From Leuctra nigra (taxonomy: Eukaryota; Arthropoda; Insecta; Plecoptera; Leuctridae): DNA of 64,000 nucleotides. The notes beneath the pieces were generated by a model. That model worked only from the letters and a program-made list of their open reading frames with translations, was not told the origin of the DNA and did not search any database. The stretch is from positions 13,317,246 through 13,381,245 of the forward strand of contig OW203773.1 of the NCBI GenBank assembly GCA_934045905.1. Direction: 5' to 3'. Position 1 is the first letter of the stretch; each line of letters starts with the position of its first letter. Positions 1-10,482 of this stretch are shown here, in pieces. A program made the position numbers and the translations under genes.

Positions 1-278
1 GCGTACACAACGCATAGAAAACATATACATCCATATTGAATTGAAAAATGATCCACTTTATCAACATAAACTTATATGCTTTTTATCGATACTTGAAAAC
101 AGCATCTAAGCACCCTGGTAAATATTGGGCTTCCAAACTCCAAGCTAGAATAGAGCGCGCCACCGACGACCATACCTGGTTGCCATGGCAACAGTCAAAT
201 GTTTGAGAATGTAGGTTTCTTTGGAAAACTTCCATGGAGTCAGGATGATATGAAGGGATGTGTGTTGTGAAAAATATC

Positions 279-351
279 CGACCGAACCGGGGCTCGAACC
301 CGGGACCTCTCACTTGCCGGGCGAGAGCTCTACCAACTGAGCTACCCGATC
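279..351 (-). tRNA. tRNA-like module, anticodon position GGC (probable pseudo-tRNA)
   Basis: Seventy-three nucleotides fold as a canonical cloverleaf: a 7-bp acceptor stem with G-U pairs, a GCTC/GAGC D stem, a 5-bp anticodon stem and a CCGGG/CCCGG T stem. The A box and B box (GGTTCGAGCCC) are intact and a T5 run follows. The anticodon loop reads CCGGCAA, so the near-universal U33 is C, and the alanine identity pair G3-U70 is reversed. These changes and the location in a repeat argue against a working tRNA gene. Confidence 0.5.
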
Positions 352-841
352 GGACGGACGGACACTAGACACAACACACTGATGAGGGTTAGAGATCTCC
401 GAGGAGAATGGAATGAAGGTAGAGAATGCTTCTACGAACTGTCATACCACCGGTGACGATGCTGTCACCATGTCTCATTGCACTTGCGTGCGCAACCCTC
501 TTTTACTCGACTGAACGAGTTGCTTTACAGCTCGAAAGCAACTCGTTCAGTCGAGTAAAAGAGGGTTGCGCACGCAAGTGCATTTTTCACAACACACATC
601 CCTTCATATCATCCTGACTCCATGGAAGTTTTCCAAAGAAACCTACATTCTCATCATTCGAGCTGTAAAGCAACTCGTTCAGTCGAGTAAAAGAGGGTTG
701 CGCACGCAAGTGCAATGAGACATGGTGACAGCATCGTCACCGGTGGTATGACAGTTCGTAGAAGCATTCTCTACCTTCATTCCATTCTCCTCGGAGATCT
801 CTAACCCTCATCAGTGTGTTGTGTCTAGTGTCCGTCCGTCC

Positions 842-914
842 GATCGGGTAGCTCAGTTGGTAGAGCTCTCGCCCGGCAAGTGAGAGGTCCCGGGTTCGAG
901 CCCCGGTTCGGTCG
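842..914 (+). tRNA. tRNA-like module, right arm of the unit 1 foldback
   Basis: Inverted partner of 279-351, with identical cloverleaf, A and B boxes, C33 and GGC. A T5 run at 919-923 could end Pol III transcription. Transcription would run outward from the foldback centre. Confidence 0.5.
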
Positions 915-1645
915 GATATTTTTCACAACACACATCCCTTCATATAGTCAAATGTTTGTTGACAGATTGCTATACTTTGTCAGAATTGAAAACAAAAGAA
1001 GTTGCGTTTAACATAAAGTGATCTTCCAGTATAAAAAGTAAGTAATTGAAACTATTTCTTTATTTAATAAGTATATATTACATTTTAAAACAATTACGTT
1101 CACTCCGAACACAACAGTTTGGTATTATATTTCAAATACAAGAAGTTATAAGTGAGCTGTCATCTAGCTGTAATTTTGTACAGACGCATGCGTGGAAGGA
1201 AAAAGAACAAATCTCCCTAGCGCTCCGTATAGTGAGAGCAACTGGCAGCGTGGAAGCCCATTGACACTGGGAAACATTTATTTCGACACTTCATATCTGA
1301 CAGCTATTACACATTTCAATAAGTTCATACGTTCTTAACTGATTGGGATGAAAATTTGTAAAATAAGAGATAATGTTGGTCTTAATGACCATGCAAAATA
1401 TGAGTTTGATCAAATGTATATCGAAGACCATTTTCATTTTTCAGGCTCTCAGGAGATATTTATTTAAATTTTAGCCAATGAATGGATATCAAAAAATTTG
1501 GGTCTGCAAACGGAGAAGGTTGGTTTTACATGTGTGCAAAATTTCAGATCGATCGATGAAACGGTGCAACCTATGTATCGATTAAAGCAGAAAAAAGCAA
1601 AAGAGCCAAAAGGAGACGCTCGCTTCACTCGCTCAACTATGCACA

Positions 1646-3177
1646 ATGCCCATGGGCATCACAAGGGAGGGGGGGGGGGGGGGGGAGGGAGGGGACGGGA
1701 GGACGCTTGCCTCATAGATCTCATGGATCTCTGCTTGTTGTAGACACTTTTTTGTATACGATTGGAGACAAAATGGGTTGACCAAATGATTTGAAATTTT
1801 AATCGTGATTAGATAAAAAACAAACTTAGGGTTATCCTTCAGTACATTTTTAATTTTTTGTTTCGTTAAATAGTTATAATCAGTGGATTTTTGGTGAAAA
1901 ATTACCTATTTTCTTGTCTCTCTGGGTGCCGTAAAATTAAATTTCAAAAATGTGCCAAGTGATAACCCTTGTTTTTTATCTAATCATGATTCAAATTTGA
2001 GATCAATTAGTTCACGGGTATGGTCTCCAATCGTATCGGAAATTTTGAAGTTTTTACCGTTTTTGTTGAATAACCGGCGCCTAATTTACAAGGCACGAAG
2101 CAAAAATAAAAAACGTGCTACTAATATACAATCAGACTGATCATGTGTCTATATCAAAGTAGCACCCACTTATGAATCAATATTTCTCTTCAATTTTCTA
2201 AAACGGCCGAGCGCTAGTATCACCTTAAAGTGGGTTCATCTTTGCCTGACACCGACCTTAATGTGTCCCGTGTTTATGACGAAGAGACGAGGAGCTTTGG
2301 AACAAGACACAACCATGGTGTTTTGAGCATCCGGTCACTCAAATATATTCGTTAATTAAAGTGGTCCCACTGCTCCAGCCATGGTGCTTAGAATTCGCCG
2401 TAATTCATACAAATCTCTGATGAAATAATACCTCAAACAACAGCATAAAACAATTATATCTTACTGTGTGCTCCAAGAATATGTTTTTTAATTGAAGTTC
2501 CAATTAAACTTTCCCAAAATAATTCATATTTGTAGTGCAATGTTGCCAGATTTATGGTAAATTTTACACATTGTACACAGTTTCTTTCTTATTTGGCCCG
2601 TGACCTCATATTTTCAAACGGCAGTCTTATTCTAAAAATTATTATCTTTAATTTGAGACTATTTTCAGTAATTTGTCATTCCTCTTGCAGTTTTAGGAGC
2701 AATTTAAGGCCAATTTTCCAGGACGATTTCATGTCTCCCTGTGTTATCTTATGGGGGAAAAGATGATCTTCAATCAATCAAGAATATCTAATTATATGAT
2801 ATCGTAAGGGGCAAATATTTTTTGCTAGTTGTATGTAATATGGTTTCATTAATCTTTGGTGTGAATTACAGCAAATTCTCATTCCTATGCCGAAACGATG
2901 GAACCACTTTAAACATTTATTTGGCTAGTACATAATACTGATTGTCATTTTGTTTCCAAATTCAGTACCTAAATGGAGAGTTTATGAACGTTTAGAATCA
3001 AGGAGGTTGACGACATGAAAGATGGGCTTTTGAAGACGTACCTTCCTACCTATTTCTTGCATTTCTTTTTGCATGTATTATGTATTAAAGTTGTAGTCAA
3101 CAATACTTAAATAAGTAACAGTGAATAAAGCTGCAACCATTATGGCATTTGTTTGACTATAAAGTGGAAATGAAGTC
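1646..3177. other. AT-rich stretch without a recognisable gene
   Basis: It holds a long G run near 1668-1688 whose length varies between units, then AT-rich DNA with only short chance ORFs. Counterparts are about 16834-18366 and 32049-33581. No coding, RNA or transposon-end signal was found. Confidence 0.5.
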
Positions 3178-3179
3178 AG

Positions 3180-3590
3180 GTGCGCAGGAACTACTTTTTC
3201 TTGGGAACTAGATAACTAGTCCCCCCCCCCCGTTTAGCCCCGCATGGTGTTTTCTTAGCATTGAAACTTTTTTAAAGTGATTTTCGGGCTCTAAAATGCA
3301 CAAAATTTAGCAAAACACCCTCCAATTGTTGCCCCGCAGGGCATTATTTCGAATATAAACATTTAAAATCGATTCTGGAATGATAAACTGCTGATATTAC
3401 AACAAAAACCCCTATTCTTGCCCTGCAGGGCGTTTGTTTTAGAATTTAATAAATTTGAGTGATTCTCGGACTCTAAAATTTAATTTTGTATGGTGAATGG
3501 GGGGGGGGGGTAAGCCTGCTCGAGAGAGGGGGATTATCCCCCCATAAATCCCTCCCCCCTCCCCCCCCCACTTCCTCCGCGTCTGAATGT
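3180..3590. mobile_element. Degenerate G-run-rich hAT-like MITE
   Basis: The left part (CAGGTGCGCAGGAACTAC) and the right part (CCTCCGCGTCTG) resemble the ends of the better preserved element at 4609-4998. It shares the internal GCCCCGCAGGGC-type motifs and the long C and G tracts. No clear target duplication remains. Counterparts are about 18369-18780 and 33584-34009, with G/C tract lengths that differ in every unit. Confidence 0.5.
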
Positions 3591-3775
3591 AACCGTATTG
3601 ACAGAAGCAATTTTGAAAACGTGCATTTTGGACTTGATCATGATCACTGCCACTTGGACTCTAAATCAACAAAACAACAATCAGAAAATATTAATCTACA
3701 TTTCATTTTCTCTTGATTTGAAATTGGGTGTGAAAAATAAAGGTATTTCTATCGCTGCTTTGATTTCATTTCGTC

Positions 3776-6092
3776 ATGAAGTGTTTTGTGTTTACGTCAG
3801 TATTTCTGTTGTTTGTGGCAGCCACACATGCTATTCAATGCTACACATGCATCAAATACAAGGTAAAACCCTAGAATATTGCAATAGATAAACCAAATTT
3901 GATTATCCTAAATCATAATCATAAGATCCACAGCCGTCTGTATACACTCGTCGTTTGTTCCTCCTAGGCAGTGGCGGCTATTTGGCTTTACAACAGGTGT
4001 TCAATTACATAGAAGGACGTAGAAGAAAGTACTCTAAGAGGAGAGCCCCCAGCAGATGCGGGGCCGGGGCGCATAACCCCGGATTTTTTTGTATCTTTAG
4101 TTTGAAATTGATGCATTTTTACGTCTTTTGGAGAGCAAAATGATTAGACAAAATATTTAACTTCCTACTTCCTGGATTAGGGAGCACTTTTAAATAATTT
4201 TCTTGGATGATCAGGTGTGCAATTGTCACACCTTGCACACTGTAATAGCCGCCACTGCTCCTAGGAAGAGGTACGAACGACGAGTGTACAGATGGCTGTA
4301 ATAAGATCATAACATTTCAAGAAATCTCAATACATTTCAATTCATTTGATTCATGCCTAAATTGAATTCGATAATATACTACCTAACCGAATTGAATATC
4401 TATGCGACACTATAAGGGCCGGTCTTTCAATACTCTGCTAAAGTCTCAATTAGCTGTTAACAGTAAGTTAGTACAAAACTCTGTCTTTCAATTGGTTGTT
4501 GCCATGACAATGCAGTCCTAATCAACCGTTTAAAAGTTAGCAGAGTTGAAAAACTGGCCCTAAAATTGCAAAGCTTGGCGGACAGTGACAGATGCATGTG
4601 GTCAAGATCAGGCGCGTAGGAACTACTTCCATCATGGGGGGGGGGGGGGGGGGTTGCAACACCCGGGGGGTCTGGGAGGCAAAGCCCCCCCAGTTGTAGC
4701 CCCGCAGGGCGTTTTTTTAGAGTTTTAACCATGTAAAAGTGATTCTGAGGCTCTAAACTGCACAAAATGAAGCAAAAAAACCTTCAATTGTTGCCCCAAA
4801 GGTCATTTTTGCAATGTAATCAACTGCACAAATTACAACAAACAACTCTCTATTTTTGCCCCGCAGGGTGTTTTTTTTAGAATTTAAACTATTTTTATGT
4901 GATTTTTGGACTTTAACATAATTTTGTAGGGTGTAGGGTGCTCGAGTGGGGGAGGAGGGGGATAATCCCCCCCCATCCCTCCCCTTCCTACGCGCCTGGT
5001 CAAGATGGAATGGTACATTGTTACGTAACAATCAAATACAATCTGCTTATTATTTCAATACAACACAAATAATTATATTTTTTAATTTAATTTTATATTA
5101 AATTAATTAAATAAATAAAATAAATACATTTATTCGGATAATTAATTAATCCATTTAATCAAAGACGCCGGTAGGATTTCTGACAGAGGAGGGGGGGGGG
5201 GGAGGGGTGGCAAAGGGGATCTTTTGTCAAAAGTGAAGGGGAAGGGAGGAGCCACCCTGCCCCGAAGATCAGTTTTTGTATTTTTTAACACTTTGAAAAA
5301 TATTTTGAGACATTCCAAGGTTTCTAAATTCAGACTTCTTTAATTTTTCACACACCCCCCAAGTGAAGGGGAAGGGGGGGCTATAGTCCCCCCGCCCCTT
5401 CCCGCGCCCATGAATTCAATATGTACCACTAATTTGCCCCATCAACATTATTGTCAATCTTCCCTGAGTCAGTCACAATCTCAGAATTGGCATAGGTCTA
5501 TTGGTCTTCCTTCCACTTAACAAGCATAACCTCTTACACTTTTCAGACTGAAATTGCTAATATGTTACCAAAATTCAGAATAGATCTTGAGCCAAGTTGG
5601 AAAAAAATGGTTAAGGAATTATTGTCTAAAGTGAACAACAATGCCACAAAAGAAGTGATTGTTGAAGACATCGAATGCCCCTCGGGAGACGGACAAATCA
5701 GCGAGACCTTGACGGACTGCGGGAACGGAACCTGCTTCACCAACAGCCACCGCTCCTGTTCAGCGGAGAAGATTCGCTTCGGCTACGACGTCCGCTTCTG
5801 CATGACGTCCGACTACGCGGCTCTGGGATGCGACGGCGCTGCCAAAGTGAACGACGTGTGGCAGTGCACTTGTCAAGGCGACGAGTGCAACGGAGACGCG
5901 ATGGTACCGAGAGATGATTTCAAGTACAAATGTGTAACCACCATCAGCAAGAGTGTTGCGAAGAAGCCGGTTACGCAGAATGGACGTTCGGGTTACAGGA
6001 ATGCCAGGAATTTAGGATACAAACCGGTAGATATCTGCGGTGTTGCAATTACCATGTCGGCATGCCTGGCAACGTTAAGTCTACTGAATTAA
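3776..6092 (+). CDS. Ly6/three-finger GPI-anchored protein (Ly6-A), unit 1
   Basis: Two coding exons, 3776-3862 and 5547-6092, joined in phase 0 by a GT/AG intron, give about 210 residues. Residues 1-19 form a signal peptide ending ATHA, and the mature protein starts IQCYTC, the usual Ly6 opening. A long spacer separates C25 from C73, then C87, C92, C100, C114 and C124 lead to the closing CTCQGDECN signature at 136-144. N-glycosylation sequons lie at N61 and N89. The last 20 residues are hydrophobic, as expected of a GPI-attachment signal. Insect Ly6 proteins act at the cell surface in junction formation, cuticle formation and channel regulation, but the role of this one is unknown. The intron carries several MITEs. 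The protein is identical in all three units. Confidence 0.85.
3930..4299. mobile_element. Small palindromic element split by a 289-bp insertion, unit 1
   Basis: The outer ends are inverted repeats (ACAGCCGTCTGTA and the matching TACAGATGGCTGT, continuing through CACTCGTCG). In unit 1 and in unit 2 (about 19120-19489) the palindrome centre holds a hAT-like element. In unit 3 the intact 73-bp palindrome remains at 34349-34421. Confidence 0.65.
3969..4257. mobile_element. hAT-like MITE with 8-bp target duplication, unit 1
   Basis: Terminal inverted repeats begin CAGTGGCGGCTAT. The 8-bp duplication CTCCTAGG lies at 3961-3968 and 4258-4265. Unit 3 shows the unoccupied site with a single CTCCTAGG. 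The element has no coding capacity. Confidence 0.85.
4416..4560. mobile_element. Harbinger/Tourist-like MITE, unit 1
   Basis: The ends are GGGCCGGTCTTTCAA and an imperfect inverse, flanked by TAA at 4413-4415 and 4561-4563. The 3-bp TWA duplication fits PIF/Harbinger elements. It lies in the Ly6-A intron. Counterparts are 19624-19767 and 34556-34700, and a related copy sits at 12309-12456. Confidence 0.7.
4609..4998. mobile_element. hAT-like G-run-rich MITE, unit 1
   Basis: Terminal inverted repeats begin CAGGCGCGTAGGAA, and the 8-bp target duplication GTCAAGAT lies at 4601-4608 and 4999-5006. The interior has a G run near 4627-4653 and repeated GCCCCGCAGGG motifs. Short open frames across it are by-products of its base composition. 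Counterparts are 19817-20210 and 34749-35138, and the G-run length differs between units. Confidence 0.8.
5164..5412. repeat. Second G/C-tract repeat in the Ly6-A intron
   Basis: It runs from a block containing ACGCCGGTAGG, through a G run and two GTGAAGGGGAAGG motifs, to a block containing CCCCTTCCCGCGCC. It resembles the neighbouring hAT-like family in composition, but I see no clean terminal repeats. Counterparts are about 20379-20622 and 35303-36188; the latter is split by the 630-bp insertion. Confidence 0.45.
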
Positions 6093-6188
6093 TTGTGATT
6101 TTTGTTGGATTTATTTGAATTCTGTTCTAACCATAGATTTGTCTGTTCGTAGATTTGTGTATTTATTGTATTGTGTTTAATTGTGTGC

Positions 6189-6194
6189 AATAAA
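6189..6194 (+). terminator. Polyadenylation signal of Ly6-A, unit 1
   Basis: AATAAA lies about 100 bp after the stop codon and runs directly into a genomic A tract. Counterparts are at 21401 and 36967. The A tract of unit 3 is interrupted by T residues, unlike units 1 and 2. Confidence 0.6.
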
Positions 6195-6841
6195 AAAAAA
6201 AAAAAAAAAAATATAAAATGATGGGCAACTTGTTTCATTGTTATTTGTCTGTGGAATATTGTTTTTTCATTGTAAAATTTCTGTTTAGATTTAACATTTT
6301 CTCTAACATTATCCAAACATTTTCAAAGATGAAATCGGGGGATGTGCATAAAGCACAGCACATATGCATATGTGACAGTTGGTAGAGGGGGGGGGGGGGG
6401 GGGGGGTCTGAAGACAGACAGTGTGACGTCACGTTTTGAGTATTTTAGCTTTCAGTTGATATGTCGTGACCTGAAATTTCGCTAAATTAATATGATTCTG
6501 ATACATTTCACAGTCAAACTAAAACAATCATTTTTTTTTGGGGGGGGGGGGGGGGGGGCGTTCAGGGGTGGTAGGGTTGTAAAAATAACTTATTTCCTTT
6601 AAAGTGAGGACCTTTATCTACAGCCCCTTTGATTTGCAACAAATTCATTGCAACCTTCCCTCACATTAATTTATTTTTTCGAAATTTCAAAAGCGGTAAA
6701 AATTTTAAAGAAATTCTGCGGGAGTCCAGGGCACACAGCCTTGGAAATTAATTGTTTATCTGACATGATTTTGGACCTTTTTACGAGTTTTTGTTAATGA
6801 TTAATTTGATCCACAAAAATGCGAATTTTTCATTGGTACGT
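6195..6841. other. Non-coding spacer with G runs
   Basis: Two long G runs (near 6388 and 6540) vary in length between units. No gene is recognised. Counterparts are 21407-22053 and 36973-37615. Confidence 0.5.
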
Positions 6842-6934
6842 ACATGGTACGTGCCAGCTGCTTTGCTCGTGAGCACCCAACCCTCTTCCCCCTAAACTCG
6901 TCAGTTCATCAATATGGCACTCGAGGAGGAAAGT
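6842..6934 (+). pseudogene. Fragment of non-LTR retrotransposon ORF at the A/B junction, unit 1
   Basis: The translated strand reads CFAREHPTLFPLNSSVHQYG and is then cut at 6934. The same fragment continues without a break at 37829-38108 in unit 3. It is homologous to the C-terminal part of the minus-strand reverse transcriptase that begins just across the junction. Unit 2 counterpart: 22054-22146. Confidence 0.6.
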
Positions 6935-6939
6935 TAGAA

Positions 6940-8055
6940 TCAAGGGTTGACATTGGATTCATGAATAAATTCATCAATGCTGTATAAAGGATGGTTAATT
7001 AAGTAGGATCGTAGGGAGGAGCAGAATGAGTGGTAGGAAGGGGCTTCTCTGATTCGGGCAGGAACTCGATTGTAGATTGCAGAGCAGAGGTATTGGGGGC
7101 TTTTCTGAAAAAGTGCCCGTGAGTGTGTTGAAATATGAATATCATTAGTCGTACGTGTTTTATGTGTGTGCACTGAAGAGTTTCGCTGGAAGAGCTCGGG
7201 ATTAGAGTGTGCAAAGGAAGCGGCAATGAGAATAAGAGTGGAAGGTAGTGTTAATATTTTTAGAGTGGTGAAGTGAGGCTTGCATGATGTTCTTCGTGCT
7301 ATGCCGGCCAGTATGCGAACTGCACGCTTTTGGAGAATGAAGATTCTTTTAGCGGCGGTGCTAGCACCCCAAAAAAGGAGACCATATGACAGGTGTGAAT
7401 GAATGCAAGCATGATATATGAGTTTAAGCGATTCTGGACTTACTGTGAGTTTCAATCTACGAAGAAGGTAGCATCCACTTAATATTTTAGAAGAGATAGT
7501 GTGTACATGCTTGGTCCAACTAAGATTATCAGTAAGGTGGAGCCCTAGGAATTTTGTCGAAGAACTCTGCAGAATGCTGGTTCTGTTCATGTGAATAAGA
7601 GGACTTGAGTCAGGGATAGAATGGTTATTGCGGAATTCGAGAAAGACAGTTTTGGTTGGCTGAAGGGAAAGTTGATTAACTACGCAATAGGAAGACATTA
7701 GCTCAGCTTGTTCTGTGGCTGTTTTGGACAGGGAGGCCAAGTCTTTGGTTGTAGTTAAAAGGTGACTGGTGTCGTCTGCATAGATTGTGACTGTACCTTC
7801 ATTGAAATGAAGGGGTAAATCGTTGATATATAAGATAAAGAGAAGCGGGCCTAGAATTGATCCTTGTGGGACGCCTCTAGTGATATACTGTGGGCTTGAC
7901 AAGGTTGAGTTAGGATTGTTTGGATTACTCGAACGAATTGAGACTCTTTGTGTACGATCCTTAAGAAAAGAGGTTATGAGGTCATGTGCTGTAAGACAGA
8001 TATCTGTAAGACATATGAGAAGGTACCAATCCGGTTGTGATAGTGAGAGCAGCAA
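6940..8055 (-). pseudogene. 5'-truncated non-LTR reverse transcriptase, unit 1
   Basis: An open frame of 371 residues carries GVPQGSILGP (61-70), YINDLP and the catalytic YADD (92-95), followed by the thumb and C-terminal region found in Jockey/CR1-type elements. The endonuclease and the first palm motifs are missing, so the copy is 5'-truncated, as usual for LINEs. Its 3' end abuts the A/B junction, where a related retrotransposon fragment lies in the opposite orientation. There is no frameshift within what remains, so it is fairly young. It cannot mobilise itself. Confidence 0.85.
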
Positions 8056-9019
8056 AGCGAAAAACGTGATTTTAATCGAAAGTATGCACAGAATTTTAGT
8101 CCCGTAAGGAATAAGCTGGACGCAAAATGTCTATTGGGAACGTAGGAGAACCAAAATAGATAGAAATAAGAGAAGCTCTGCTACATATAAATAGGAGTGT
8201 TTTCTTCATTTTTTCTCTTTTAAAACTTTCTGTGAATTGAACCGTTTAGCTGCAAATAAATATAAAAACAAATCGCTACTGTTTTATACACCAAGAAGGT
8301 CCCATATTTTTTGTACAGAAGGTACATTCCTGCAGATCTCCCTCCCACTCTCTGTAACTGGACCCAAATTGTTTACACTAAGCGCTTGCTGACACTTGAA
8401 ATAGTAATAAAATAGCCATAAACTAAACAATTTCATGCATCATCATAACACAACACATTAAATATCTATTACAGTCTGCTCAAAGAATGTTGATACCATA
8501 AGACAAATATCATGTAAACTAATATGCAATACAGTCAATAATTATTATTAATTATTACAAAATCGTTGGCACATTTGCACTTATCAATTATCTATAAACA
8601 TGACAAGATGAAATGATAGTAATTTTTCATATTCTGACTGTTGTCGCCCTTTAAATAAAAAAATTGTATGTGTCAAAATCTAAAATTCATTCATTCATTG
8701 TAAAAATAAAATAAAGTAGATAAAATATAATTCACACAAAAAATTCATTGTTAGTAAAAACTCCGCCTGCTGTCAGAAAACCTGCTTCGTTGAAACATCT
8801 GTTTATTTCTTTACCTGTAACTTATGAAGGATTAACGTCGCACTGTTCTGCAGCGAGGTTAATGGCGACGGATGAATGATTATGATTATGATTGGGAGAT
8901 GATGATGAAGAGTATAGTTATAAGGATGGTAGGTGGGAAGTAGTGTGTGAATAATTGTTAATTATTAGGAACCTTCTTAGAATAACATCCTTCCTCGAAC
9001 TGAGAAAGAAGACTGAGGC
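8056..9019. other. AT-rich stretch without a gene
   Basis: The first part may be more upstream retrotransposon sequence, but no reading frame supports that. The rest is AT-rich with no recognised feature. Unit 2 counterpart: 23268-24231. Confidence 0.4.
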
Positions 9020-9095
9020 AGGAATGACGGCCGCGGGAATCGAACCAATCAGAGTACACATCTGAGCCAACTTGCCTCGCCGGCTAACTGTGATC
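9020..9095 (-). mobile_element. tRNA-derived SINE head (fragment)
   Basis: On the minus strand a TTGGCTCAGATG A-box-like block is followed by GGTTCGATTCC, a good B box, about 30 nt later. The surrounding stems are poor, so this reads as a SINE head rather than a tRNA gene. Unit 2 counterpart: 24232-24307. Confidence 0.4.
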
Positions 9096-9911
9096 AAGTG
9101 ATAAAATGCGCCATAAACTGGATGTGTGTTATTTTAGTATTAGTTGATAGTATTTATATGATAAAAAAGTGAAAAGAAATATTACCAAAATATTGTGAAA
9201 TACTTTTTCTAATAAATTATGTATTGTCTTCTTCGTCTTGCTTGTTCAGTTCCAATTACTGTGTCTGTGTATTAGGTACGTGTGTTCTAAAGCTCTTCAA
9301 GTTCTTTGGAGTTTCTTTGAACACATTTGACAAATATTTCAAAACAATCATAAAATGTCAGAAATATTTTAATATCTCTTGATTTACTTGACAGATTTGT
9401 AAAATTGTTCAAATTGTCTAAAATGTTGGTCGCAATGACTATGCAAATTTGAAGATGGTCGGTCAAACGGTTAAAGTTTAAATTTTCAACCAATTATAGA
9501 ATCTCAAAAACTAGATACCTGTGACCATGGCAATTTGTGCGTGTACTAAATTTCAACTCGATTAGTTGATTGCTTGACCTGGGTATTGCAGGCAAACATA
9601 AAAACAGAGAACCAATTAAACGAAAACACACAATGAAGGAGATAAAGAGAACCGTGAACTCTCCCCCCCCCCCCCCCCCCCTCTCAAGGGTCCATGGTTG
9701 TAGTAAACAAGATGGAAGACGAGGAAAGAGGGGAAACGCTGACTCTTAGTGACAGCACTTGAAGAATCAAACAAACAAAGAACTAAACAAAAGAAGCGTC
9801 ATTTAATCTTGTTCAACGTGAGCCGCACCGTTCTATACTCCATGTTTTACAGTTGGATTCTTGTGGACTTCGAGTAGGTGTATTTATTTATTTATCAACA
9901 AAATAATACAG
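9096..9911. other. Degenerate repeat with recurring 100-nt-scale motif and a C19 run
   Basis: Blocks such as 'TGTTGGTC..AATGAC.ATGCAAA' followed by a GGTCAA-type motif resemble those in family X and in the ribophorin introns. A run of 19 C lies near 9663. No gene is seen. Unit 2 counterpart: 24308-25123, with the same C-run length. Confidence 0.4.
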
Positions 9912-10047
9912 GGGCTGGATTCACGAAAGGTATTATCTGCTAATACGTAATAACTTTTGATTTAATACCAAGAACACCATGTTAAATGAAAGATACTACC
10001 TAAGATAGTATGTATTAGGAGATAATACTTCTTTGTGAATCCAGCCC
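9912..10047. mobile_element. 136-bp MITE
   Basis: Inverted ends GGGCTGGATTCAC with AGTATTATC-type subterminal repeats. The target duplication is not clear. It lies downstream of the ART-like gene. Unit 2 counterpart: 25124-25259. Confidence 0.6.
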
Positions 10048-10482
10048 AAGTATTTTACAAGTGTGATACGATCGATTATTTTAATGGATTATTTTACATT
10101 GATTGATGGATTTATACATTTACAAAATACATGCAAAGTACAATAAAAACTCATGATTTCCTTAATTAAATTAGTTCGTTAAGCTGCTCTTAAGTGATTT
10201 TGACCAACACGGAGCTGCTGCTTGAACTTGCTCTTGCGAGAGGCTGCGTATCTCTTGTGAAAGTTGCTGTACAGATTGATTGATTCTACAAGATGATCAA
10301 GCCAGCAAGTTCGATTATCTTCGTCCATAGCTGTGAAACAAGATAATGTCTAGATATTAATTGAGAGAGTATAATTTTCATTTACAACATTGAAATGTTG
10401 CTGAACTATGACAATGTTAATTACATCGAAATAGATTTGTTAGATCATTATAGAATAATGTTTTTAATTTGTTGCACTTACA

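Larger units (their letters stand above)
206..945. mobile_element. Foldback element with outward tRNA-like ends, unit 1
   Basis: A 13-bp direct repeat, AGTCAAATGTTTG, flanks the element (193-205 and 946-958) and reads as a target-site duplication. The outer arms (about 249-540 and 660-945) are inverted repeats, each with a tRNA-like module facing outward. An arm segment of about 50 nt occurs a third time at 537-582, next to its own inverse at 480-531. The stretch 582-652 is the inverse of 207-275. The long duplication suggests LINE-assisted insertion of SINE-like material, while the inverted architecture is unusual for a SINE. Confidence 0.7.
1..1645. mobile_element. Dispersed family-X repeat, interrupted by the tRNA-like foldback
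   Basis: The flanks of the foldback (1-192 and about 1262-1645) match a less interrupted copy in ribophorin intron 3 (about 54188-55516). The family starts just before the unit boundary, at about 15115 and 30327, with a block containing CGTTGATGAGCGAGCACG. It ends with a block containing GGAGACGCTCGC. Corresponding copies lie at about 15115-16833 and 30327-32048. I see no transposase, and the class is unknown. Confidence 0.6.

Noticed and set aside
842..914. Functional tRNA-Ala gene
   Set aside because: C33 in place of U33, the reversed 3-70 pair, and the location inside inverted repeats with a target duplication favour a tRNA-like transposon module.
4457..5031. Proline- and glycine-rich minus-strand frames in the Ly6-A intron
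   Set aside because: They come from the G/C tracts and inverted ends of the hAT-like MITE and change with tract length between units.
5675..5917. 80-codon frame inside Ly6-A exon 2
   Set aside because: It is an overlapping frame of the real Ly6 exon, which has cysteine spacing and splice support.
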